Assembly: GCA_030655315.1 (NCBI GenBank)
Contig: JAURVT010000052.1
Span: forward strand, 1-64,000
Direction: 5' to 3'
Origin: Nocardioidaceae bacterium
Lineage (GTDB): Bacteria; Actinomycetota; Actinomycetes; Propionibacteriales; Nocardioidaceae
DNA: 64,000 nucleotides
Part shown: positions 51,363-59,363 of the stretch, one piece after another
Layout of the letters: the number at the start of each line of letters is the position of its first letter
Numbering within the stretch: the stretch's first letter is position 1
Translations under genes and position numbers: made by a program
Notes under the pieces: model-generated
Told to the model about the DNA's origin: nothing
Seen by the model: only the letters and a program-made list of their open reading frames with translations
The model's database searches: none

Positions 51363-51445
51363 CCCTCCCGTCCGCGATCTGAAGCGTTGTGGTGCTGGAG
51401 CAGACCCGATGAGCACCACAGGGCTTCAGATCGCGGACGGGAGGG
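51363..51445. terminator. bidirectional long hairpin, family 1
   Basis: Arms 51363-51396 and 51412-51445 pair over about 34 bases with two or three mismatches. The outer stem CCCGTCCGCGATCTGA is identical to that at 17649; the inner stem (GTTGTGGTGCT-like) is unrelated to the other copy. It starts immediately after the TGA of the coiled-coil gene and ends 19 bases before the metX stop. Confidence 0.78.
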
Positions 51446-51464
51446 ACGCGGGGCGGGAGGGCGG

Positions 51465-52604
51465 TCAGGTGTCGAGGAGGCGGCGGGCGAGGGGGTCGAC
51501 GGCGTCCAGCTCGACCAGGAAGCCGTCGTGGCCGTGCAGGGACTCGACCACGTCGAGGTAGTCGCAGGTGGGGACGGCGTCGGCGATCTGCTCCTGCTGG
51601 GCCAGGGGGTAGAGACGGTCGGAGTCGATGCCGGCCACCACCGTCCGGGCCGTGATGCGGGCGAGCGCCGCGTCGACGCCGCCGCGCCCGCGTCCGACGT
51701 CGTGCGTGTCCATCGCCCGGGTCAGCGTGACGTAGCTGTTGGCGTCGAAGCGGTGCACCAGCTTGTCGCCGTGGTGGGCGAGGTACGACTCGACGGCCCA
51801 CCGGCCGTCGTCCTGGGCCTCGCGCCCGAACCGCTCCTCCAGCTCGTCGGCGCTGCGGTAGCTGAGGTGCGCGACGCGTCGCGCGAGGGCGAGCCCGCGG
51901 TGGGGTCCCTCGCCGTCCGCCGCGTCGTAGTAGTCGCCGCCGGCGAAGGCGTGGTCGGCACGGATGGCCTCGACCTGCGTGGTCGACAGGCCGATCTGGT
52001 CCGCGGACGCGGTCGCCGACGAGGCGAGGAGGAACAGGGCGGCGACGCGCTCGGGCCAGGTGATCGCCCACTCCAGCGCGCGCATCCCCCCGGCCGACCC
52101 GCCGGTCACCGCGGCCCAGCGCGTGATGCCGAGACGGTCGGCGAGCCGGGCCTCGGCGGCCACCTGGTCGCGCACGGTCAGGGCCGGGAACCGGGCGCCC
52201 CAGGGCCGACCGTCGGGGCCGGGCGACGACGGCCCGGTCGACCCCTGGCAGCCGCCCAGGATGTTGGGGGCGACGACGAAGTACCGGTCGGTGTCGACCG
52301 CGCGTCCCGGGCCGACCAAGCCGGCCCACCAGCCGGGGGAGGGATGGCCGGGCCCAGCGTCGCCGCTGACGTGACTGTCGCCGGTGAGGGCGTGCAGCAC
52401 CAGCACCGCGTTGGACGCGTCGCGGTCGAGCTCGCCCCAGGTCTCGTAGGCGAGGCGGACGTCCGGCAGCACCGTGCCCGACTCCAGCGCGACGTCGCCG
52501 AGCGTCTCGAACCGGCGTCCCCCGACGGGGTCGCCCTCCCGCCACGCACCGGTGGCGGGAGGGGCGGCCGTGCGGTCAGGACTTCGCAGCACGGAACCCC
52601 GCAT
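51465..52604 (-). CDS. metX: homoserine O-acetyltransferase
   Basis: This 379-residue alpha/beta hydrolase transfers acetyl (or succinyl) from CoA to homoserine in methionine synthesis. The nucleophile Ser sits in WAAVTGGSAGGMRALEW, the oxyanion/early motif in LHALTGDSHVSG, and the catalytic His in SLHGHDGFLVE near the end. Its start overlaps the metY 3' end by 29 bases; GTG 52592 would shorten this overlap and is possible. The metY-metX order with overlap is common and couples the two steps. Confidence 0.92.
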   Translation of the reverse strand: MRGSVLRSPDRTAAPPATGAWREGDPVGGRRFETLGDVALESGTVLPDVRLAYETWGELDRDASNAVLVLHALTGDSHVSGDAGPGHPSPGWWAGLVGPGRAVDTDRYFVVAPNILGGCQGSTGPSSPGPDGRPWGARFPALTVRDQVAAEARLADRLGITRWAAVTGGSAGGMRALEWAITWPERVAALFLLASSATASADQIGLSTTQVEAIRADHAFAGGDYYDAADGEGPHRGLALARRVAHLSYRSADELEERFGREAQDDGRWAVESYLAHHGDKLVHRFDANSYVTLTRAMDTHDVGRGRGGVDAALARITARTVVAGIDSDRLYPLAQQEQIADAVPTCDYLDVVESLHGHDGFLVELDAVDPLARRLLDT

Positions 52605-53868
52605 CGAGGTCGGCCAGGATGTCGTCGATGCCCTCGAGGCCCACCGCGAGCCGCACGAGCCCCGGCGTGACGCCGGTGACGAGCTGCTCGGACTCGCTGA
52701 GCTGCGAGTGCGTCGTGCTGGCGGGGTGGATGGCCAGCGAGCGCACGTCGCCGATGTTGGCGACGTGGCTGTGCAGCTCGAGCGAGTCGATGAACGCCCG
52801 ACCGGCGGTGATGCCGCCGGGCAGCTCGAACGCGAGCACCGCGCCAGGTCCGCGCGGCGTGTACTTCTGGGCGGCCGCGTACCAGGGGCTCGACGGCAGA
52901 CCGGCGTAGGTGACGCTGACGACGTCGTCGCGCGCCTCGAGCCACTCCGCCACGGCCTGGGTGTTCTGCACGTGGCGCTCGATGCGCAGGCTCAGCGTCT
53001 CCAGGCCCTGGGCGAGCAGGAAGGCGTTGAACGGCGAGACCGACGCACCGAGGTTGCGCAGCCCCTGGACGCGCGCCTTGGTGATGTAGGCCGCCTCGCC
53101 GAGCGCCTCGGCGTACTTGAGCCCGTGGTAGCTCTCGTCGGGCTCGGTGAAGCCGGGGTACTTGTCGCCGTGGGCGCCGTAGTCGAACGTGCCGCCGTCG
53201 ACGATGACGCCGGCGATCGCGGTGCCGTGACCGCCGATGTACTTGGTCGCCGAGTGCACGACGGTGTCGGCGCCGTGCGCGAGCGGGTTGAGCAGGTACG
53301 GGGTCGCGATCGTGTTGTCGACGATGAGCGGGACGTCCACCTCGTGGGCGACGGCCGCGACGGTCTCGAGATCGAGCACGTCGCCCTTGGGGTTGCCGAT
53401 GGTCTCGCCGAAGAACGCCTTGGTGTTCGGCTGCGCGGCGGCGCGCCACTGCTCGGCGTCGTCGGGGTCGGCCACGAACGTCACCTGGATGCCCAGCTTG
53501 GGGAAGCTGTGGCGCAGCAGGCTGTCGGTGCCGCCGTACAGGCTCGACGAGGCGACGACGTGGTCGCCCGCCTCGGCGATGTTGAGCAGCGCGAGCGTGG
53601 TCGCGGCCTGGCCCGAGCCCACGAGGAGCGCGGCGATGCCGCCCTCGAGCGCGGCGATCCGCTGCTCGACGGCGTCCTGGGTGGGGTTCATGATCCGCGT
53701 GTAGATGTTGCCGGGCTCGACCAGGCCGAACAGGTCGGCGGCGTGCTGGGTGTCGCGGAACGCGTACGAGGTCGTCTGGTAGATCGGCAGCGCGCGGGCG
53801 CCGGTGGTGGGGTCGGGCGTCTGGCCCGCGTGGATCTGCTTGGTCTCGAAGGACCACGAGTCGTTCAT
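52576..53868 (-). CDS. metY: O-acetylhomoserine sulfhydrylase
   Basis: This 430-residue PLP enzyme of the Cys/Met metabolism family makes homocysteine from O-acetylhomoserine and sulfide. FETKQIHAGQTPDPTTGARA at the N-terminus, YTRIMNPTQDAVEQRIAALEGG and the PLP lysine in VVHSATKYIGGHGTAI identify it; the length is typical of MetY rather than the shorter MetB. ATG 53868 is preceded by GGGAG at eight bases. It is first in the metY-metX operon. I could not find a convincing SAM riboswitch in the 110-base leader. Confidence 0.92.
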   Translation of the reverse strand: MNDSWSFETKQIHAGQTPDPTTGARALPIYQTTSYAFRDTQHAADLFGLVEPGNIYTRIMNPTQDAVEQRIAALEGGIAALLVGSGQAATTLALLNIAEAGDHVVASSSLYGGTDSLLRHSFPKLGIQVTFVADPDDAEQWRAAAQPNTKAFFGETIGNPKGDVLDLETVAAVAHEVDVPLIVDNTIATPYLLNPLAHGADTVVHSATKYIGGHGTAIAGVIVDGGTFDYGAHGDKYPGFTEPDESYHGLKYAEALGEAAYITKARVQGLRNLGASVSPFNAFLLAQGLETLSLRIERHVQNTQAVAEWLEARDDVVSVTYAGLPSSPWYAAAQKYTPRGPGAVLAFELPGGITAGRAFIDSLELHSHVANIGDVRSLAIHPASTTHSQLSESEQLVTGVTPGLVRLAVGLEGIDDILADLDAGFRAAKS

Positions 53869-53978
53869 GGGCGGCGCTCCCGGAAGGTCATGTCGATGGA
53901 CGAGATCGACCATCGCACGCCGTTCGAGGAGTGGACGACCGTCTCGTCAGGTGGACCGCCCGGCGGTCTCCACCCGGG

Positions 53979-54938
53979 TCAGGCGACGTCGTCGAGGTCG
54001 GAGCGGCGGGCGCGCTTGTCGGCGTAGAGGGCCCGGTCGGTCCGGCCGAGCCAGGTGGCGAGGTTCTCGCGCTCCCAGGTGGTGGCGCCGTGCGACCACC
54101 GGGTGTCGCCCGAGGCGACCGCCATCCGTCGCAGGACGGCGGACGCGGCGTCGAGGTCGGTACGACGCAGCAGGAACACGAACTCGTCCCCGCCGAGCCG
54201 CCCGCCGAGGTGCCCGGGGCCGAGCGTCGCGCGCCAGCGGGCGGCGACCTCGGCCAGCAGCCGGTCGCCCTCGGCATGCCCGCGGGTGTCGTTGACGGCC
54301 TTGAAGCCGTCGAGGTCCACCACGACGAGCACGAGGCTCTCGCCCGAGCGGCGGGCCGCGGTCATCGCGTCGGCGGTCCGGCGCAGGAAGGCCGACCGCA
54401 CGAGCATCCCGGTGAGCTGGTCGTGGTCGGCGTCGCGTCGGGCGTCGTGGACCATGTGGTGCAGCACGAGCGCGAGCACCGCGACGTTCGCCACCACCAC
54501 GAGGTATCCGGTGGGGCGGAAGGCGAAGTCGCTGGTCAGCATCGCCGCCGCGAGCAGGACGGCCATCGTGGCGAGCAGCCCGACCAGCTGCCGCCTGGTC
54601 CAGAACCAGGCGGCGAAGACCGCGAGCCACGTGAGGATCGTGGCGTTCAGGACCTGGCCGCTCTCGGTGAGCGCGCCCCGGACGATCAGGCAGACCATCG
54701 CGACCGCGAGGTAGGTGCCGACGACGACCACGCGGGACGGGACGCGCGACCCGCCGAGGATGCCGAGGGCGCCGCCGACGAGGCCCAGCAGCCCGAGGAC
54801 CGGGGCCACCGCGAGCGGGCGGTCGGCGTAGGGGAACAGGATCGTGAGCAGGCACAGCAGCCCCGCCACGAGGTAGCCGGTGCCGAGCGCGCGCGCCGCG
54901 GTCCAGCGCTTCGCCGGGAGCCCGAGCCCAGTCAGCAT
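53979..54938 (-). CDS. membrane GGDEF diguanylate cyclase
   Basis: This is a 319-residue protein. Six or so helices span about 15-150 as a compact membrane sensor with no recognised ligand motif. The GGDEF domain from about 155 has HDQLTGMLVRSAF, VVVDLDGFKAVNDTRGHAEGD and the active GGRLGGDEFVFLL, which is intact, so cyclic di-GMP synthesis is expected. An RXXD inhibitory site is not obvious upstream of it. GGGAG precedes ATG 54938. It is divergent from the TetR operon. Confidence 0.88.
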   Translation of the reverse strand: MLTGLGLPAKRWTAARALGTGYLVAGLLCLLTILFPYADRPLAVAPVLGLLGLVGGALGILGGSRVPSRVVVVGTYLAVAMVCLIVRGALTESGQVLNATILTWLAVFAAWFWTRRQLVGLLATMAVLLAAAMLTSDFAFRPTGYLVVVANVAVLALVLHHMVHDARRDADHDQLTGMLVRSAFLRRTADAMTAARRSGESLVLVVVDLDGFKAVNDTRGHAEGDRLLAEVAARWRATLGPGHLGGRLGGDEFVFLLRRTDLDAASAVLRRMAVASGDTRWSHGATTWERENLATWLGRTDRALYADKRARRSDLDDVA

Positions 54939-55045
54939 GCCGTCGTCTCCCTGGTCGCGTGCGTGTCCTCCCCATCCTGACGTAGATCGGACGTTCGAGT
55001 GGCCACTTCGGGGTAGATGGGGTAGGGAATCGCCGGCGTCCGGAC

Positions 55046-55071
55046 ACATACATGCAGGCTTGACTGTTTGT
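55046..55071 (+). promoter_or_regulatory. imperfect palindrome upstream of the TetR/AtuA operon
   Basis: ACATACATGCAGG and, on the other strand, ACAAACAGTCAAG match at 9 of 13 positions, forming a 26-base imperfect palindrome that contains TTGACT, a -35-like hexamer. It ends 23 bases before the TetR start, so it is a likely autoregulatory operator. Confidence 0.45.
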
Positions 55072-55094
55072 TGGGCCGCGACGAGGATGCCGGC

Positions 55095-55709
55095 ATGACG
55101 GCGGCCACCCGGGAGCGCACCCCGCAGGGGGAGCGGACGGCCCGCACCCGGGCGCGGCTGATGGACGCGACGATCGCGTGCCTGGTCGAGCGGGGCTGGG
55201 CGGGCACCTCGACGACCGTCGTCTCGCAGCGGGCCGGGGTGTCCCGGGGGGCGCAGCTGCACCACTTCCCGGCCAAGCAGGACCTCGTGCTGGCCTCGGT
55301 CGAGCACCTTGCCGAGCGGCTGCGGGTCGACCTCGACGCGGCCGTCGCCGACCTGCCGACGGGCGGCCGTCGCACCCGCGCCGTCCTCGACGTGCTCGCC
55401 GAGCACCTGTGCGGGCCGGTGTTCGCCGCCGCGCTCGAGCTGTGGGTGGCCGCCCGCACCGATACCGCGCTGCACGACGCCGTCGCGGGCTTCGAGCAGC
55501 GCCTCGGGCGCGAGACCCACGCGCACGCCGTCCGGCTGCTCGGCGTCGACGAGTCGGTGGGCGAGAACCGCCAGCTCGTCCAGTCGACCCTCGACCTGCT
55601 GCGCGGCCTCGCGCTCGCGCAGACCCTCGCCGACGACTCCCGTCGCCGCGCCACCCTGCTCGACACCTGGGCCGGGGTCCTCGACGACCGCCTGCAGGAG
55701 CCCTCGTGA
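55095..55709 (+). CDS. TetR-family transcriptional regulator
   Basis: This is a 204-residue protein. The N-terminal helix-turn-helix is ARLMDATIACLVERGWAGTSTTVVSQRAGVSRGAQLHHFPAKQDLVLA, a clear TetR pattern, and the rest is a helical ligand domain. GAGGA precedes the ATG. It leads a seven-gene overlapping operon for acyl-CoA catabolism, so an acyl-CoA or terpenoid intermediate is the probable inducer. It overlaps the next gene by four bases. Confidence 0.9.
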   Translation: MTAATRERTPQGERTARTRARLMDATIACLVERGWAGTSTTVVSQRAGVSRGAQLHHFPAKQDLVLASVEHLAERLRVDLDAAVADLPTGGRRTRAVLDVLAEHLCGPVFAAALELWVAARTDTALHDAVAGFEQRLGRETHAHAVRLLGVDESVGENRQLVQSTLDLLRGLALAQTLADDSRRRATLLDTWAGVLDDRLQEPS

Positions 55710-56503
55710 ACGCCGTGCTCGACTCCGTCCTGACCGACCTCGCGGCCGAGGGCGACTCGCTGCGCTCGCTCGTGCGCGACCTGCCCGACGACGCGTGGCG
55801 CACGCCCACGCCGTCGCCCGGCTGGACCGTCGCCCACCAGGTCGCGCACCTGCACTGGACCGACGACGTCTCGGTGGTGGCGATCAGCGACGTCGACGGG
55901 TTCGCCTCGCTGCTGGAGCGCGCGGCCGGCGACCCGGCGGGCGTGGTCGACGCCGCGGCCGAGCGCCTCGTCGCGATGCCGCCGGCCGACCTGCTCGGTC
56001 GGTGGGACGGCACCCGCGCCCTCCTCGTCGACGCGCTGCGCGGGGTCCCGCCGGGCACCAGGATCGCCTGGTTCGGACCGCCGATGTCGGCGGCGTCGAT
56101 GGCGACGGCCCGGCTGATGGAGACCTGGGCGCACGGCCACGACGTCGCCGAGGCGCTGGGGCACAAGGTCGAGCCGCACGACCGCGCCCGCCACGTGGCC
56201 CACCTCGGCGTCCGAACCCGCGGGTTCGCCTACTCCGTGCACGGCCTGGAGCCGCCGACGGCCGAGGTGCGCGTCGAGCTCGTCGCACCGTCGGGCGAGG
56301 TCTGGGCCTGGGGGCCGCCGGACGCCGAGCAGCGCGTCACCGGCTCGGGGTGGGACTTCGCGCTGCTCGCCACCCGGCGCCGCCACCGCGACGACGTCGA
56401 CGTGCACGCCGACGGCGCCGACGCCGGCGAGTGGCTGGACGTCGTGCAGGCGTTCGCGGGCCTGCCCGGCCCCGACCCGAGCCGCCGGGACGGCTCGGCA
56501 TGA
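55706..56503 (+). CDS. TIGR03084-family putative metal-binding protein
   Basis: This is a 265-residue protein of the DinB/maleylpyruvate-isomerase-like superfamily: PTPSPGWTVAHQVAHLHWTD and METWAHGHDVAEALG place the three histidines that bind a divalent metal. Many relatives use mycothiol as cofactor, but no substrate is known for TIGR03084 proteins. GTGA overlap with TetR and ATGA overlap with AtuA tie it to the acyl-CoA pathway, where it may perform an isomerase or thiol-dependent step. That role is inference. Confidence 0.8.
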   Translation: MNAVLDSVLTDLAAEGDSLRSLVRDLPDDAWRTPTPSPGWTVAHQVAHLHWTDDVSVVAISDVDGFASLLERAAGDPAGVVDAAAERLVAMPPADLLGRWDGTRALLVDALRGVPPGTRIAWFGPPMSAASMATARLMETWAHGHDVAEALGHKVEPHDRARHVAHLGVRTRGFAYSVHGLEPPTAEVRVELVAPSGEVWAWGPPDAEQRVTGSGWDFALLATRRRHRDDVDVHADGADAGEWLDVVQAFAGLPGPDPSRRDGSA

Positions 56504-58206
56504 CCGGGGCGGCGGTCCGGATCGGCAACGGCTCGGGCTTCTACGGCGACCGGCTGTCGGCGATGCGCGAGATGCTCGAGGGCGGCGACCTGGACTTCCT
56601 CACCGGCGACTGGCTCGCCGAGCTCACCCTGCTCATCCTCGGCCGCGACGCCGCCAAGGACCCCGCGCTCGGCTACGCGCGCACCTTCCTGCGCCAGCTC
56701 GACGACTGCCTGGGCCTCGCGCTCGAGCGCGGCGTGCGGATCGTGGCGAACGCGGGCGGGCTGAACCCCTCCGGGCTCGCCGACGCCGTCCGCGGGGTCG
56801 CCGCCCGGCAGGGCCTGACGGTCGCGGTCGCCCACGTCGAGGGCGACGACCTCCGCTCCCGCACCGCCGAGCTCGGCCTGGCGGGGTTCGGCGGCGCCGA
56901 GCCGCTCACCGCCAACGCCTACCTCGGCGCGTTCGGCATCGCCGCGGCGCTCGACGCCGGCGCCGACGTCGTCGTCACCGGGCGCGTGACGGACGCGTCG
57001 GTCGTGGTCGGGTGCGCGGCGCACGCCCACGGCTGGGAGCGCGACGCCTACGACGCGCTCGCCGGCGCCACGCTCGCCGGCCACGTGCTGGAGTGCGGCA
57101 CCCAGGCGACGGGCGGCAACTTCTCGGGCTTCCTCGACCTCCCGCGCCACACCCCGCAGCAGCGTCGCCTCGGCTTCCCGCTCGCCGAGGTGGCCGCCGA
57201 CGGCTCCTGCGTCGTCACCAAGCACCCGGGCACCGGGGGAGCGGTCACCGTCGACACCGTCACCGCCCAGCTCGTCTACGAGATCCAGGGCCGGATCTAC
57301 CTCGGGCCCGACGTCGCCACCGACCTCGGCAGCGTGCAGCTGGTGCCGGACGGTCCCGACCGGGTCCGCATGACGGGCACCCGCGGCTTCCCTCCGCCAT
57401 CCGACGTCAAGGTCTGCCTCACCACCCTCGGCGGCTGGCGCAACAGCGTCGAGATGGTGCTCACCGGGCTCGACGTCGACGAGAAGGCCGCGTTCGCCCG
57501 CGACCAGGTCGAGGACCACTGGGACGCCACCGGCACCCGCCCCGCCGAGGTGGAGTGGCGGCGCGACGGCGACCTCCTCGGCTGCCACGTGCGCGACTCC
57601 GCGCCCGAGCCCGTGGGACGCGCGTTCACCGCCGCGGTCGTCGAGCTCGCGCTCGGCTCGTACCCCGGCTTCCACGTGACGCACCCGCCCGCGTCCGGCG
57701 CCCCGTTCGGCGTCTACACCGCGGCCTACGTGCCGCAGACGTCGGTGCCGCACGTCGTCGTGCTCGACGACGGGACGCGCCTCGACGTCCCGCCGCCGGA
57801 GGTCACGGCGCCGTCGCCCGTGCTCGACGCGCGTCCGCCCGACGTCGGTGCGCTCGGTCAGCTCGAGACCCAGCCGACCGTGCTCGGAGGCCTGTTCCAC
57901 GCGCGCAGCGGCGACAAGGGCGGCGACGCCAACGTCGGGCTGTGGCCCCGCGCGGCCGGCGAGGCGGGCGACGGCGCGTTCGCCTGGCTCGTGGTCTCGG
58001 TCCCCCGGGTCCTCGAACTGCTGCCGGAGTGGACCGACCTCGAGGTCGACGTCGTCGTCCTGCGCAACCTCCGCGCGGTGAACCTCGTCGTGCACGGCCT
58101 GCTCGGTGACGGCGTCGCGTCCTCCACCCGTCCGGACCCGCAGGCCAAGGCCCTGGGCGAGCAGGTCCGCGCGCTCACCGTCCCCGTCTGGAAGGCCGTC
58201 CTGTGA
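56500..58206 (+). CDS. AtuA-family protein (acyclic terpene utilisation), fused two-domain form
   Basis: This is a 568-residue protein. Residues 1 to about 445 match the AtuA domain (RIGNGSGFYGDRLSAMREML; VANAGGLNPSGLADAVR; VVVTGRVTDASVVVGCAAH; GGNFSGF). About 460-568 is the AtuA-like C-terminal domain (LFHARSGDKGGDANVGLWPR). AtuA is required for citronellol/geraniol degradation in Pseudomonas but its reaction is not established. The neighbours, a carboxylase and dehydrogenases, match an Atu/Liu-type route. It overlaps both flanking genes by four bases. Confidence 0.88.
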   Translation: MTGAAVRIGNGSGFYGDRLSAMREMLEGGDLDFLTGDWLAELTLLILGRDAAKDPALGYARTFLRQLDDCLGLALERGVRIVANAGGLNPSGLADAVRGVAARQGLTVAVAHVEGDDLRSRTAELGLAGFGGAEPLTANAYLGAFGIAAALDAGADVVVTGRVTDASVVVGCAAHAHGWERDAYDALAGATLAGHVLECGTQATGGNFSGFLDLPRHTPQQRRLGFPLAEVAADGSCVVTKHPGTGGAVTVDTVTAQLVYEIQGRIYLGPDVATDLGSVQLVPDGPDRVRMTGTRGFPPPSDVKVCLTTLGGWRNSVEMVLTGLDVDEKAAFARDQVEDHWDATGTRPAEVEWRRDGDLLGCHVRDSAPEPVGRAFTAAVVELALGSYPGFHVTHPPASGAPFGVYTAAYVPQTSVPHVVVLDDGTRLDVPPPEVTAPSPVLDARPPDVGALGQLETQPTVLGGLFHARSGDKGGDANVGLWPRAAGEAGDGAFAWLVVSVPRVLELLPEWTDLEVDVVVLRNLRAVNLVVHGLLGDGVASSTRPDPQAKALGEQVRALTVPVWKAVL

Positions 58207-59363
58207 CCACCCCCTGGACCACCCCCGAGCGCGTCGCGCTGCGCGAGAGCGTCACCCGGTTCGCGCAGACGGAGGTCGTGCCGCACCTGCGCGACTGGGA
58301 GGACGACGGCCGCGTGCCACGCGAGCTGCACCGCGCCGCCGCGGCGGCCGGGGTCCTCGGGCTCGGGTTCGCCGAGTCCGTGGGCGGCGAGGGGGGCGAC
58401 GCCGTCGACGTCACCACCCAGACCGAGGCGCTGATCGAGGCCGGTGCGTCCAGCGGCCTGTGCGCCGCGCTGTTCACCCACGGGATCGCGCTGCCGCACG
58501 TGGTCGCCTCCGGGCAGGCGGACCTGGTCGAGCGCTACGTCCGACCCACGCTGGCCGGCGAGACGATCGGGTCGCTCGCGGTGACCGAGCCCGGCGGCGG
58601 GTCCGACGTCGCGGCGCTCACCACCCGGGCCCGCCGCGACGGCGACCACCTCGTCGTCGACGGCACCAAGACCTTCATCACCTCGGGCACCCGCGCCGAC
58701 TTCGTCACCACCGCGGTGCGCACCGGCGGACCGGGCCACGACGGCATCAGCCTGCTCGTCGTCGACACCGACCTGCCCGGGTTCACCGCGTCGCGACCGC
58801 TCGCCAAGATGGGCTGGCACTGCTCCGACACCGCCGAGCTCGCCTACGACGGCGTGCGGGTGCCGGTGTCGAACCTGGTGGGCGCCGAGGGGTCGGGCTT
58901 CGTCGCGATCATGCGGCAGTTCGTCTCGGAGCGGCTGAGCCTGGCGGTGCAGGCCTACTCGACGGCCCAGCGCTGCCTCGACCTCGCGGTCGCGCACGCC
59001 CGCGAGCGCGAGACCTTCGGCCGGCCGCTGATGGGACGCCAGGTGGTGCGGCACCAGCTCGTCGAGATGCACCGCCTCACCACCACGGCCCGGACCTACA
59101 CGCGCAGCGTGGTCGAGGCGGGCCTCGCCCCCGACGCCGACCCGATGCGCCAGGCGCTCGACGCGAGCATCGCCAAGAACGACGCCGTCGACGCCTGCAA
59201 GCAGGTGGTCGACCAGGCCGTGCAGCTGTTCGGAGGCGCGGGCTACCTGCGTGACTCCGAGGTGGAGCGGCACTACCGCGACTCGCGCATCCTCGGCATC
59301 GGCGGTGGTGCCGACGAGGTCCTGTCCGACCTGGCCGCCAAGCTGCTCGGGTACGCCGCATGA
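58203..59363 (+). CDS. acyl-CoA dehydrogenase
   Basis: This is a 386-residue flavoprotein with SLAVTEPGGGSDVAALTT, KTFITSGTRADFV and the C-terminal FGGAGYLRDSEVERHYRDSRILGIGGG, which ends in the usual FAD/NADP-facing stretch. Likely substrates are citronellyl-CoA or isovaleryl-CoA-like branched acyl-CoAs, judged from the operon. It starts with GTGA overlap and ends with ATGA overlap to the carboxylase beta subunit. Confidence 0.92.
   Translation: MTTPWTTPERVALRESVTRFAQTEVVPHLRDWEDDGRVPRELHRAAAAAGVLGLGFAESVGGEGGDAVDVTTQTEALIEAGASSGLCAALFTHGIALPHVVASGQADLVERYVRPTLAGETIGSLAVTEPGGGSDVAALTTRARRDGDHLVVDGTKTFITSGTRADFVTTAVRTGGPGHDGISLLVVDTDLPGFTASRPLAKMGWHCSDTAELAYDGVRVPVSNLVGAEGSGFVAIMRQFVSERLSLAVQAYSTAQRCLDLAVAHARERETFGRPLMGRQVVRHQLVEMHRLTTTARTYTRSVVEAGLAPDADPMRQALDASIAKNDAVDACKQVVDQAVQLFGGAGYLRDSEVERHYRDSRILGIGGGADEVLSDLAAKLLGYAA

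Noticed and set aside
53869-53978. SAM-sensing riboswitch upstream of metY
   Set aside because: The leader holds only a small CGATGG/CCATCG hairpin; I could not fit it to SAM-I, SAM-II or SAM-IV cores. A covariance-model search would settle it.
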